A DNA stretch of 64,000 nt from Cohnella candidum (lineage in GTDB: Bacteria > Bacillota > Bacilli > Paenibacillales > Paenibacillaceae): positions 372,001 through 436,000 of the forward strand of contig NZ_CP033433.1 in assembly GCF_003713065.1 (NCBI RefSeq). Reading direction: 5' to 3'. The position numbers and the translations under genes were made by a program. This document shows positions 1 to 8,491 of the stretch, one piece after another (the stretch's first letter is position 1; every line of letters begins with the position of its first letter). A model generated the notes under the pieces. That model made no database searches. It was not told the origin of the DNA and was given only the letters and a program-made list of their open reading frames with translations.

Positions 1-171
1 TCCGTGCAGACGTACATGATCCGGACCCGGATCGAGCGGGCGCAGCATCTGCTGGTCCACGCGGGAATGAACGTCACGGAAGTCGCCGACGCCCTCGGTT
101 ATCGGGACATTTTCTTTTTCAGCCGGCAATTCAAGCAGTACACGGGCAAAAGCCCGTCGGAAATCCGTTGA
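1..171 (+). CDS. AraC-family transcriptional regulator, C-terminal end (partial)
   Basis: The window opens inside this gene; the 56 residues seen run from SVQTYMIRTRIERAQ to the stop at 169-171. They form the second helix-turn-helix of an AraC/XylS DNA-binding domain: an R-x-x-R-A-x-x-L-L helix, then NVTEVADALGYRDIFFFSRQFK, and the family-typical KSPSEIR ending. In this family the domain binds promoter DNA, while an effector or receiver domain lies N-terminal, outside the window. The regulated genes cannot be told from here. A strong terminator follows 9 bases after the stop, so the gene ends its transcription unit. Confidence 0.9.
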   Translation, partial: SVQTYMIRTRIERAQHLLVHAGMNVTEVADALGYRDIFFFSRQFKQYTGKSPSEIR

Positions 172-179
172 CCCACGGC

Positions 180-218
180 AAAGGCCCGCAATCCTCCAGA
201 GGATTACGGGCCTTTTCT
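180..218 (+). terminator. Intrinsic terminator after the AraC-type gene
   Basis: AAAGGCCCGCAATCCTC pairs with its near-perfect reverse complement across a 2-3 nt loop and is followed by TTTTCTGCTTTTCTG. It lies directly behind the stop codon at 171. Confidence 0.85.
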
Positions 219-244
219 GCTTTTCTGTATTTCATCTGCGAGTA

Positions 245-436
245 AAAATAGCGGGAAAACCTGGTATTGTTTTTCGAGGAATTCGAGATATTCACGCTTT
301 ATTAGGAAAAACTCCCACTATTCACTTGGAAAAACGCGAAACCCCAGGCAATCTCAAAATTTAGTGGGAGCTTTTCCTACTATTTTTGAATTTACTCCGA
401 TGGGGTCAAAAATAGTGGGAACTTTTCCCGCTATTC
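245..436. repeat. Cluster of short palindromic intergenic repeats
   Basis: Four related units lie between the AraC-type gene and psd. Two are full inverted repeats: TTAGTGGGAGCTTTTCCTAC near 361-380, and AATAGTGGGAA paired with TTCCCGCTATT at about 411-435. Two are half units: AATAGCGGGAAAA near 247 and GGAAAAACTCCCACTATT near 305. The shared core is AATAGYGGGAA. The sequence is more AT-rich than its surroundings and no convincing gene is present between 172 and 467. The two full units could fold as hairpins and might end psd transcription from the minus strand. Confidence 0.7.
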
Positions 437-467
437 ATGTCACCATGTTGCGCGACCCGACTATGGG

Positions 468-1259
468 TTACGATTTCGGAATCAGCGTGCCGAGGCGTTC
501 GCCCATGCGAACCTTGTCTCCGGTGCGCAAATCCGTACGCGGATCGAGCGTGCCGTCCTCGGTGAGCAAGACGACCGTGGAGCCGAATTCGAAGTAGGCG
601 AGCTCGCCGCCGCGTTCCAGCGTTTTGGGCAGCGGTTCCACGTAGCGGATGCTGCTCACATTGAGGGCGCCGACCTTTACGACGGCCACCTCGCCTTCGC
701 CGTGCCGCACGTACGTGACCAATCTTTCGTTGCGGGAGAGTACCCTGCGCATGAACGTCAGGCCGAAATCGTTCACCGGATAGACCCGGCCGGGCACGTG
801 CTCCGTTTCCACGATCTCACCTTCGCAAGGAGAATGGATGCGGTGGTAGTCGGTCGGACTCAAATAGAGCACCCAGTAATAACCGTTTCGGTATTGCGGG
901 ATGCGCGGTGAGCCGTTCAGCAGCTCATCCAGCGTATAGTCCTGCCCTTTGATTTGAAGAAGAAGTCCGTCGCGGATCGGGCCGCAGCCGGTGATCAAGG
1001 CGTCAACCGGGCTGACCAGCGCATCGGCGGCCGAATCGACCGTCCGGCTGCCCGGCTTCAGCCTCCGCGTGAAAAATTCGTTCAGCGAGCGGTAGTCCTC
1101 CAGCTTCTTCTCCGCTTCTTCCACGGAGATGCGGTACGTTTCGGCGAAACGGCGGATGAAGCGGCGGCTGAACGCCGATTTGGCGAAAGCGCCGGTCATC
1201 CTCGAAACGAATTTGCGGGAGCTGAGCTCCGTCATCGCACGCAGCAGTCGGCGATTCAT
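468..1259 (-). CDS. psd: Phosphatidylserine decarboxylase proenzyme
   Basis: Decarboxylates phosphatidylserine to phosphatidylethanolamine at the membrane. The precursor cleaves itself at a Gly-Ser-Thr site, and the serine becomes the pyruvoyl cofactor. Here GST lies at residues 226-228 (FEFGSTVVLL), and the conserved histidine segment TDYHRIHSP is at about residues 137-144. I place the start at the ATG at 1259: the AAGGAG motif is 11 bases upstream, and the resulting 263 residues match the Bacillus subtilis enzyme length. An in-frame GTG at 1271 directly abuts that ribosome binding site and is unlikely. The gene stands alone, convergent with the AraC-type gene and divergent from the giant repeat gene. 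Confidence 0.96.
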   Translation of the reverse strand: MNRRLLRAMTELSSRKFVSRMTGAFAKSAFSRRFIRRFAETYRISVEEAEKKLEDYRSLNEFFTRRLKPGSRTVDSAADALVSPVDALITGCGPIRDGLLLQIKGQDYTLDELLNGSPRIPQYRNGYYWVLYLSPTDYHRIHSPCEGEIVETEHVPGRVYPVNDFGLTFMRRVLSRNERLVTYVRHGEGEVAVVKVGALNVSSIRYVEPLPKTLERGGELAYFEFGSTVVLLTEDGTLDPRTDLRTGDKVRMGERLGTLIPKS

Positions 1260-1352
1260 GAGGCCGGCCACTCCTTTATTCCCGTCATATTTTGCATCTG
1301 CTTAGTGTGCCACAAGACCGGACAAAGCGCAAGAGAAGCGCCCATCCTCGTG

Positions 1353-1380
1353 ACGTGCCCATAGGTGAATGCATATGATA
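1353..1380 (+). promoter_or_regulatory. Candidate sigma-K-type promoter of the giant repeat gene
   Basis: AC at 1353-1354, a 17-base spacer, then CATATGATA at 1372-1380. This matches the mother-cell sigma-K pattern (mACm, 16-17 bases, CATAnnnTA). The predicted transcript would start near 1387, upstream of the ribosome binding site at 1401. The in-frame ATG at 1365 lies inside this promoter, which argues against it as the start. Prediction from pattern only. Confidence 0.6.
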
Positions 1381-1412
1381 CTCCAGACTCGATTACGGGG
1401 AAGGAGAGGGAC

Positions 1413-4400
1413 ATGAGAAAGGACAAACCGAAAGGGCCGCCCAAAAGCCGCAAACCGCTATTCTACGTCGATAATCCGAACAAACTCGAGCTTGAATGGC
1501 TGGACGATATAAACAAGGCCGATGAAAAATCGGTAGCGGTGACCGGCGCGGCCGCGGAAGCGGCAGTCTCGGATCCGCCGGGGAAATCCGCAGCCGCGAA
1601 GCCTGCGGATGCGAAAAAGAAACGGGTTGCCGGCAAAGCCGGCGCCAAATCGGGCGCCGGTGTCTGGAGATCGGCGACGCCGCCGGCCGCGCCGAAGTCG
1701 GAATCGGAGCCCAAATCCGTCCGTCGGACGAAACAGACGGCGCCAGTCTCGGATGAGGAAGGCCGGACGCAGAAACTCGAATCCGTATCGGCCGACGAGG
1801 CCGCCCGGGTCGAAACGGAATCATCCGCCGAGGTTCATGCGGTGGAGGAGGCGTGGGAAGAGGTTCCGTTCTCCATGGAGCCGGATCCGGACGAAGACCA
1901 TGAGCTGTTTAACGCAGAGGAGAGGCACGCCAAGCTGGAGGAAAAACGGCTGCCCGCCAAACCGGCGCCTATCGTGTACACCGACGACCTGGCGGACGGT
2001 TCGGTCACCGGCGATAAAATCGCGCCTTATACGATCGGCACCCGGCAGCTGGGCTCCGGCTCGGTCCGCACCGACGCCATCGCGGATTTCTCGGTCACGG
2101 CGATCAAGCTGGCGGACGGCTCCGTTACTTCTACGAAGCTGGCTCCCGAGTCCGTCACAGGCGAGCACCTGACCAAAAACTCCATTTCCGGACAGAAGAT
2201 CCGCGACCGTTCGATCACTTCCGAGAAGCTGAAGGACGGAAGCATTTCGTCCGAGAAGCTGGCGGACCGAACGATCAGCGCGGACAAAATCGCGGAAGGC
2301 TCGATCCAGCCGAAACACTTGAGCTTATCCGTCATCACCAGCGAATTGCTGCAGGACCAGGCGATCACCGGGGATAAAATCCGCAGCGCCACGATCCGCA
2401 GCGAGCATTTGGCCAACGAGAGCGTCGACACCTCCAAGCTGGCGGACGGTGCCGTGACGACCTCCAAGCTGCGGGATGCTTCGATCACCGGCGACATTCT
2501 CGCCAAAGGCGCCATCGAGTCGAGGCACCTGGCCGATGGTTTGATCCTGGCCGATCACGTTGCGGTCGGCATCATACAGGGAAAACATTTGGCCCCTCGA
2601 GCCATCGGGCCGGATCAGCTCGCCGAAGGAGCCGTCGGAAGCCGCGAGCTGGCCGACCGTTCCGTCACGGCAAGCAAGCTGGCCTCCGGATCCGTCGTAC
2701 CGGAGCATCTGCGTCCCGAGTCGGTGCAAGGCCGGCATCTCGCCGAAAAAGCCGTCGAACCCCGCCATCTGGCGGACGATGCGGTGACGGCTTCCAAGCT
2801 GGGCGAGCAGTCCGTGACGACGATGAAGCTCGTTGACCATGCGGTAACCTCAACCAAAATCGCGGACCAGAGCATCGTATCCGGCAAAATCGCCGACGAC
2901 GCGGTGCTGGCCCGGCACTTGGCCCGGGGAAGCGTTTCGGCCGACAAGCTCGCGGACGGCGCCATAGAGTCCAGGCACGTATCGCCGAAGTCGCTGGATG
3001 GCAAACATTTGGCGGATGGCTCGGTCGGCAGCGCCCATTTGCAGGACGGATCCATCGGTTCTCTCCAATTGTCCCGAGGCTCCGTGAAAGGCCCTCATTT
3101 GTCGGAGGCATCCGTCGGGACTCCCCATTTGGCCAAACAGGCCGTGATTGGCGAGAAGATCGCGGACGGATCGGTCGGCGCCCGTCATCTGGCGGCGGAT
3201 TCCGTGAAAACGGACCATCTGGCAGCCGAGAGCGTCACGTCCGAGAAATTGTCGGCCGGGGCGCTGCGACCGTTCCATTTCGGAGCCGAATCCGTGTCGG
3301 GAGGCGCGCTTGCCCAGAAATCCGTGGAAAGCCGGCACCTGAAGCCGGGCGCGGTCGAGTCGAACCATCTGGCGGCCGGTTCGGTGAGCGCCCAAGCGCT
3401 GCAGCCGGAATCGGTGACGGATAAAGCGATCGCTTCGGGAGCGATCGGGGAAAGGCATCTCGGCGTGCGGTCGGTTCTCACCCACCATCTGGCGGATCAT
3501 GTGATCACTTCCCTCAAATTGTCGCCGGAAAGCGTGTCGACCGACAAACTGGCCGATTTTGCGGTCACATCGTCCAAATTGGCGGACGGCAGTATCACCT
3601 CTGCGAAACTGGAAGAAGGCGCGGTCCGCGCCTCGGCTCTGGCAGGCGGTGCCGTTACGGCGAAGGCGATCGCGGCCGGCGCCGTCGGAACCGAGCATCT
3701 GAAAGCCCAATCGGTCGGATCGGCCCAGTTGGCGGACGGCAGCGTGAGCGCTAAAGCGCTGGCCGAGGGTGCGGTCACCACTTCGGCTTTGGCCACGGGC
3801 TCGGTCAGAGGAGAACAGCTGTCCGCGGAGGCGGTCGAAAGCCGGCATTTGTCGCCTCAGTCGGTGCAGGATTTCCATTTGGCGGAGAAAAGCGTCCGCG
3901 GCATCCACGTCCACGAAGGATCGATTCGTTCGCCCCACATCGCGAACCAATCGGTTGAGAGCCAGCACTTGGCGGAAGGCGCTGTCGAGAGCGACCATAT
4001 CGCGGTAGAAGCGGTGGGGCCGGATCATTTGAAGCCCAAGTCCATCCAATCCTCGCATCTTGACGAAGGCGCGGTGGGCGCCGACCATCTGGCCGACGAC
4101 AGCATCGGCGAAGCGAAGCTGCGCAAAGGCGCGGTCACTTCGGCAAAGCTCGCCGACGGCGCGGTGACGCCTGACAAACTCGAGCCGGGAAGCGTGAGAA
4201 GCGAGCATTTCGCTCTCGAAAGCATCGGCGGCAAACATCTAAAGCCGGAATCCGTGCACGGATACCATCTTCGTAAAGGCACCGTGACGATGTCCCACCT
4301 GTCGGCTGATCTCTACGAATGGACCAAGAAAATGGACCGTCCGGTCGGCTACGAACGGCTGGAGACCGATTCGGTCGGTGCCCTCCATCTCCGTGACGGT

Positions 4401-7400
4401 GCCGTTGAATCGGGCAAAATCGCCAACGGCGCGGTGACGTCGTCCAAACTGGCCGCCAATTCGGTCGGCAGCGGCCAATTGCAGGACCAGGCCGTCGACG
4501 GCGGGAAAATCGCGGATGGCGCAGTCGGCGCGGAACATCTCTCGGCGGGTTCGGTATCTACGGAACACGTGGCGGACGGCGCGATTACCGCGGCGAAGCT
4601 GGAAACCTCGCTTCTCCAAACGATCGAAGCTTCGGCGGGGGCGGTAACGGAAGACCGGCTTGCCGACAGGTCGGTAACGGAGGAGAAGCTGGCGTTCGAT
4701 GCGGTCGGATTCGCCCAGATCAAGGATCAGGCCGTTGACCGGGACAAAATCGCAGAGAGCGCGGTCGGTCCCGACCAACTGGCACTCGGGGCGGTGTCGG
4801 AAGGCCATCTGGCGGACGGAAGCGTGACGGAAGCGAAGCTGGAAGCAGCGCTTAGGGACCGGCTCGATTTCGCCGCGGCGCCTATTACGGAATCGCGGCT
4901 CGAGGATGGGGCGGTGACCGGAGCCAAACTTGCGGGGGCTTCCGTCGGAAACGCGCAATTGCGGGATCAAGCGGTGGATGGCGATAAAATTGCGGGCGGA
5001 GCGGTCGGTTCCGAGCAGTTGGCGTTCGGCGCGGTGTCGGAAGCCCACCTGGCCGACGGGAGCGTCTCGGCGGCGAAACTGGACGAATCGATTCGGGCGT
5101 CCATCGATAGCGCGCTGAAGCCGATCGGAACGGAACGGCTCGTGGACGGCTCGGTGACGGAGAGAAAGCTCGGAATCGCATCGGTCGGCCGTGCGCAGTT
5201 GAAGGATCAATCCGTGGACGGCGAGATCATCGCGGATGGGGCGGTCGGTGCGGGGCATCTGGCTTTCGGCGCGGTGAGGGAGACGCATCTGGCCGAAGCC
5301 ATCGTGACGGCTGCGAAGCTGGACGATGCTTTGCGGCAGGCGATCGAGAGCTCGCTGGAGCCGATCGGGTCCGATCGGCTGATCGACGGCGCGGTCACGC
5401 AGAGCAAGCTGGCGGCCGGTTCGGTCGGCCGCGCGCAACTGAAAGATCAATCCGTGGACGGGGAAATCATCGCGGTCGGCGCAGTCGATTCGGGGCAATT
5501 GGCTTTCGGAGCCGTGAGAGAGTCCCACCTGGCCGATGCCAGCGTCACGGCGGCAAAGCTGGACGATGCTTTGCGGCAAGCGATCGAAAGTGCGCTGGAG
5601 CCGATCGGTTCCGGACGGTTGGTCGACGATTCGGTGACGGAGCGCAAACTGGCCGCCGGATCGGTTGGCGCCGATCAGTTGAAGGATCAGTCGGTCGGCG
5701 GGAATAAGATCGGGGATCGGGCGATCGGGCCGGGGCATTTGGCTTTCGGCGCCGTAAGGGAGATGCATTTGGCGGATGCCAGCGTGACGGCGGCGAAGCT
5801 GGACGACGGTTTGCGGCAAGCCATCGAAAGCGCGCTGGAACCGATCGGGTCCGGCCGGCTGATCGACGGATCGGTCACGGAGAGCAAGCTCGCAATCGGT
5901 TCGGTTGGTCGGGCGCAATTGCAAGATCAAGCGGTCGACGGGGCGAAAATCGCGGATGGCGCGGTGGGCTTCAGGCAGCTCGGCTCCGATGTCGTGGGGA
6001 CGACGCATTTGGTCGACGGCAGCGTATCGGCGGCGAAGCTGGAGGATGCTTTGCGGCAAGCGATCGAAAACGCGTTGCTGCCGATCGTCGCGGACCGGTT
6101 GGCCGACGGATCGGTCACGGAGAGCAAGCTCGCGATCCATTCGGTTGGGACGGACCAATTGAAAGATCAGGCCGTCGACGGAGAGAAGATCGCGGGGGGA
6201 GCGGTCGGCTCCAACCAGCTCGGATTCGGCGCGGTGAAAGGACCGCACTTGGCGGACGGAAGCATCACGGCGGATAAGCTGGAAGAAGCCTTGCGGCTTG
6301 CGATTGAGTTCGCCCTGCAGCCTGTCGGAGCCGAACGGTTGACCAACGGCTCGATCACGGAAGAAAAACTGGCGCTGCATTCGGTCGGCGCCGAACAGCT
6401 CAAAGATCGATCGGTGGATGGTGAGAAGATCGCGGGGGGAGCGGTCGGCTCCGATCAACTCGGTTTAGGCGTCGTGAAAGGGCCGCACTTGGCGGACGGC
6501 ATCGTGACGGCGGAGAAGCTGGAGGAAGAGCTGCGGCAAGCGATCGAGAACGTCTTGCGGCCGATCGGCGATGACCGGCTGACCGACGGCTCGGTCACGG
6601 AAAGCAAACTCGCCCTTCATGCGGTAGGCTCCGCTCAGCTGAAGAATCAAGCGGTGGACGGAAGCAAAATCGCGGATGCGGCGATCGAATCCCGTCACTT
6701 GGGTTTTGGCTCCGTAAACGAAGCGCATTTGGCGGACGGCAGCGTTACCTCGGAGAAGCTGAATGAAGCCGTGCGAGCCGCGATCGCGGACGCTCTGCGG
6801 CCGATCGGGGAAGAACGGCTGACCGACGGCGCGGTCACGGAAGGCAAACTCGCCCTAGAAGCGATAGGCGCGGCGCAGTTGAAGGATCAAGCCGTGGACG
6901 GCAGCAAAATCGCGGACGCGGCGATCGAATCCCGCCACCTGGCGATCGGCTTGATAAGCGAAGCGCATCTGGCGGACAACAGCGTTACGGCGGAGAAGTT
7001 GAGCGAGTTTCTGCGGAGCACGATCGCGGACGCCATTCGGCCGATCGGGGAAGAGAGGCTGACGGACGGCGCCGTGACGGATATCAAACTCGCCCTTCAT
7101 GCGGTAGGCGCCGAACAGCTGAAGGATCAAGCCGTGGACGGCAGCAAAATCGCGGATGCCGCAGTCGAATCCCGCCACCTGGCGATCGGCTCGATAAGCG
7201 AAGCGCACCTGGAGGACGGCAGCGTGACGGCGGAGAAGTTAAGCGAGTTCGTGCGGAACGCACTCGCGGACGCCGTACGGCCGGTCGGGGAAGACCGGCT
7301 GACGGACGGCTCCGTCACGGAAGGCAAATTGGCGCTGCATTCGGTCGGGACGGCGCAACTGAAAGACCAAGCCGCGGACGGAAGCAAAATTGCGGATGCG

Positions 7401-8360
7401 GCGATCGAATCCCGCCATCTCGGCTCGGGAGCCGTAACGGCGGATAAATTGGCTGCAGGCGTCGTGGGCACCGACCAACTGGCCGATCTGTCGGTAACCG
7501 CAAGCAAACTCGCTCCAGGCGCGATCGGACCGGAGCAGCTCGTGGCCGGCATTGTCGGAGCGGCGCATATCGCGGAAGGCTCGATCGGCAACGCGCACCT
7601 GGCGGAAGGCAGCATTAGCGAAGCGAAGATCGCCGACGGCAGCGTAACCGAGGCGAAGCTGGCGGACGCCAGCATCAGCGAAGCCAAACTGGCGTACCGT
7701 TCGGTCACGGAAGGCAAACTGGCTTACGGGAGCGTCAGCACCGCGAAGCTGATCGACGGCGCCGTAACCGAGGCGAAGCTGGCAGACGGTTCCGTCACCG
7801 AATCGAAGCTCGCCGAAGGTTCGGTGACCGAGACGAAGCTGGAGGACGGTTCCGTCACCGAATCGAAGCTCGCCGAAGGTTCGGTGACCGAGGAGAAGTT
7901 GTCGCCGGAAGTGAGAGAACTGCTGGCCCGGGCGGAACATGCCGCCGCCGAAGCCGTATCCTACGCCAGCGCGCCGATCTCGCTCGAATTGATGGATAGC
8001 AGCATCGCGGGACGGCATCTCGTGGACGACAGCGTCGACGGCGCCAAACTCGCGCAGGGAAGCGTAACGCCCCAGCACCTGGCGTTCCTTCCGGTAGCCG
8101 CGCAGCAGCCTGGCGTGACGCTTACGTATGGCAGCCTTCCGTATGCCTTCCAGGGCGCGAGCGAGGCGATCGAAGTCACGGTGGTCTTCGATCGGCCTTT
8201 CTCCGACGATTCCTACGTTCTGTTCGCCATGTCGGACCATCCGTCCTGCAGTTGTTTCCTGCGGACCAAACGGACGGACGAAGCCGTGGTACAGATCGTG
8301 CGCACGCGTCTGGGACCGGAACCGCACGGAACGATTCAATGGCTGGCGGTGGGCAGATAA
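1413..8360 (+). CDS. Giant decapeptide-repeat surface protein (2,315 aa), probable spore-surface fibre
   Basis: The start at 1413 is supported by AAGGAG at 1401-1406 and by the promoter overlapping the earlier ATG. There is no signal peptide. Residues 1-190 are low-complexity, Lys/Pro- then Ala/Glu-rich. From 1989 to about 8078 the protein is an uninterrupted string of about 203 decapeptides of the form L-A-D-G-S-V-T-x-x-K. Landmark leucines at 1989, 5379 and 8049 are exact multiples of 30 bp apart. Short helical segments (for example LRQAIESALE) recur every 80 residues in the second half. The last 85 residues form a separate domain ending in WLAVGR, resembling the C-terminal tail of proteins I recall being called WIAG-tail and loosely an H-type lectin fold. 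Regular hydrophobic spacing suggests a beta-solenoid stalk. Function is inferred: a mother-cell-made coat or exosporium filament, rich in Ser/Thr that could be glycosylated by neighbouring enzymes. Confidence 0.85.
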   Translation: MRKDKPKGPPKSRKPLFYVDNPNKLELEWLDDINKADEKSVAVTGAAAEAAVSDPPGKSAAAKPADAKKKRVAGKAGAKSGAGVWRSATPPAAPKSESEPKSVRRTKQTAPVSDEEGRTQKLESVSADEAARVETESSAEVHAVEEAWEEVPFSMEPDPDEDHELFNAEERHAKLEEKRLPAKPAPIVYTDDLADGSVTGDKIAPYTIGTRQLGSGSVRTDAIADFSVTAIKLADGSVTSTKLAPESVTGEHLTKNSISGQKIRDRSITSEKLKDGSISSEKLADRTISADKIAEGSIQPKHLSLSVITSELLQDQAITGDKIRSATIRSEHLANESVDTSKLADGAVTTSKLRDASITGDILAKGAIESRHLADGLILADHVAVGIIQGKHLAPRAIGPDQLAEGAVGSRELADRSVTASKLASGSVVPEHLRPESVQGRHLAEKAVEPRHLADDAVTASKLGEQSVTTMKLVDHAVTSTKIADQSIVSGKIADDAVLARHLARGSVSADKLADGAIESRHVSPKSLDGKHLADGSVGSAHLQDGSIGSLQLSRGSVKGPHLSEASVGTPHLAKQAVIGEKIADGSVGARHLAADSVKTDHLAAESVTSEKLSAGALRPFHFGAESVSGGALAQKSVESRHLKPGAVESNHLAAGSVSAQALQPESVTDKAIASGAIGERHLGVRSVLTHHLADHVITSLKLSPESVSTDKLADFAVTSSKLADGSITSAKLEEGAVRASALAGGAVTAKAIAAGAVGTEHLKAQSVGSAQLADGSVSAKALAEGAVTTSALATGSVRGEQLSAEAVESRHLSPQSVQDFHLAEKSVRGIHVHEGSIRSPHIANQSVESQHLAEGAVESDHIAVEAVGPDHLKPKSIQSSHLDEGAVGADHLADDSIGEAKLRKGAVTSAKLADGAVTPDKLEPGSVRSEHFALESIGGKHLKPESVHGYHLRKGTVTMSHLSADLYEWTKKMDRPVGYERLETDSVGALHLRDGAVESGKIANGAVTSSKLAANSVGSGQLQDQAVDGGKIADGAVGAEHLSAGSVSTEHVADGAITAAKLETSLLQTIEASAGAVTEDRLADRSVTEEKLAFDAVGFAQIKDQAVDRDKIAESAVGPDQLALGAVSEGHLADGSVTEAKLEAALRDRLDFAAAPITESRLEDGAVTGAKLAGASVGNAQLRDQAVDGDKIAGGAVGSEQLAFGAVSEAHLADGSVSAAKLDESIRASIDSALKPIGTERLVDGSVTERKLGIASVGRAQLKDQSVDGEIIADGAVGAGHLAFGAVRETHLAEAIVTAAKLDDALRQAIESSLEPIGSDRLIDGAVTQSKLAAGSVGRAQLKDQSVDGEIIAVGAVDSGQLAFGAVRESHLADASVTAAKLDDALRQAIESALEPIGSGRLVDDSVTERKLAAGSVGADQLKDQSVGGNKIGDRAIGPGHLAFGAVREMHLADASVTAAKLDDGLRQAIESALEPIGSGRLIDGSVTESKLAIGSVGRAQLQDQAVDGAKIADGAVGFRQLGSDVVGTTHLVDGSVSAAKLEDALRQAIENALLPIVADRLADGSVTESKLAIHSVGTDQLKDQAVDGEKIAGGAVGSNQLGFGAVKGPHLADGSITADKLEEALRLAIEFALQPVGAERLTNGSITEEKLALHSVGAEQLKDRSVDGEKIAGGAVGSDQLGLGVVKGPHLADGIVTAEKLEEELRQAIENVLRPIGDDRLTDGSVTESKLALHAVGSAQLKNQAVDGSKIADAAIESRHLGFGSVNEAHLADGSVTSEKLNEAVRAAIADALRPIGEERLTDGAVTEGKLALEAIGAAQLKDQAVDGSKIADAAIESRHLAIGLISEAHLADNSVTAEKLSEFLRSTIADAIRPIGEERLTDGAVTDIKLALHAVGAEQLKDQAVDGSKIADAAVESRHLAIGSISEAHLEDGSVTAEKLSEFVRNALADAVRPVGEDRLTDGSVTEGKLALHSVGTAQLKDQAADGSKIADAAIESRHLGSGAVTADKLAAGVVGTDQLADLSVTASKLAPGAIGPEQLVAGIVGAAHIAEGSIGNAHLAEGSISEAKIADGSVTEAKLADASISEAKLAYRSVTEGKLAYGSVSTAKLIDGAVTEAKLADGSVTESKLAEGSVTETKLEDGSVTESKLAEGSVTEEKLSPEVRELLARAEHAAAEAVSYASAPISLELMDSSIAGRHLVDDSVDGAKLAQGSVTPQHLAFLPVAAQQPGVTLTYGSLPYAFQGASEAIEVTVVFDRPFSDDSYVLFAMSDHPSCSCFLRTKRTDEAVVQIVRTRLGPEPHGTIQWLAVGR
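4641..7430 (+). repeat. 240-bp tandem super-repeat inside the giant gene (eleven full units plus a partial twelfth)
   Basis: Units begin at 4641, 4881, 5121, 5361, 5601, 5841, 6081, 6321, 6561, 6801, 7041 and 7281, each exactly 240 bp from the last. Each encodes eight decapeptides, typically opening PIGxxRLxDGSVT and closing with the amphipathic stretch LRQAIESALE. The last unit is cut short at about 7430, where plain decapeptides resume. Confidence 0.93.
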
Positions 8361-8363
8361 CGG

Positions 8364-8402
8364 AGTACCGGATTCCGCGGTTGCGGGTCCGGTACTTTTT
8401 TT
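8364..8402 (+). terminator. Intrinsic terminator of the giant repeat gene
   Basis: AGTACCGGA at 8364-8372 pairs with TCCGGTACT at 8388-8396, followed by a run of seven T. It begins four bases after the stop codon. Confidence 0.9.
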
Positions 8403-8491
8403 GCCGTTTGCGGAACCGTACATATGCCGTTGCGATAGGACACGGCAAACATACAATGATTTACCGGAAGGATGATGAAGGAGGTTGCGCG

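Noticed and set aside
364..597. 77-codon plus-strand frame starting in the palindrome cluster
   Set aside because: Runs into the psd gene on the opposite strand and has no ribosome binding site.
4239..6458. Long minus-strand frame (739 codons) opposite the repeat gene
   Set aside because: It is the mirror of the 240-bp repeat; no stop arises because the repeated codons lack one on that strand. It is rich in Arg/Gln/Asp nonsense and has no ribosome binding site. The same holds for the minus frames at 2850-4238 and 7239-8456.
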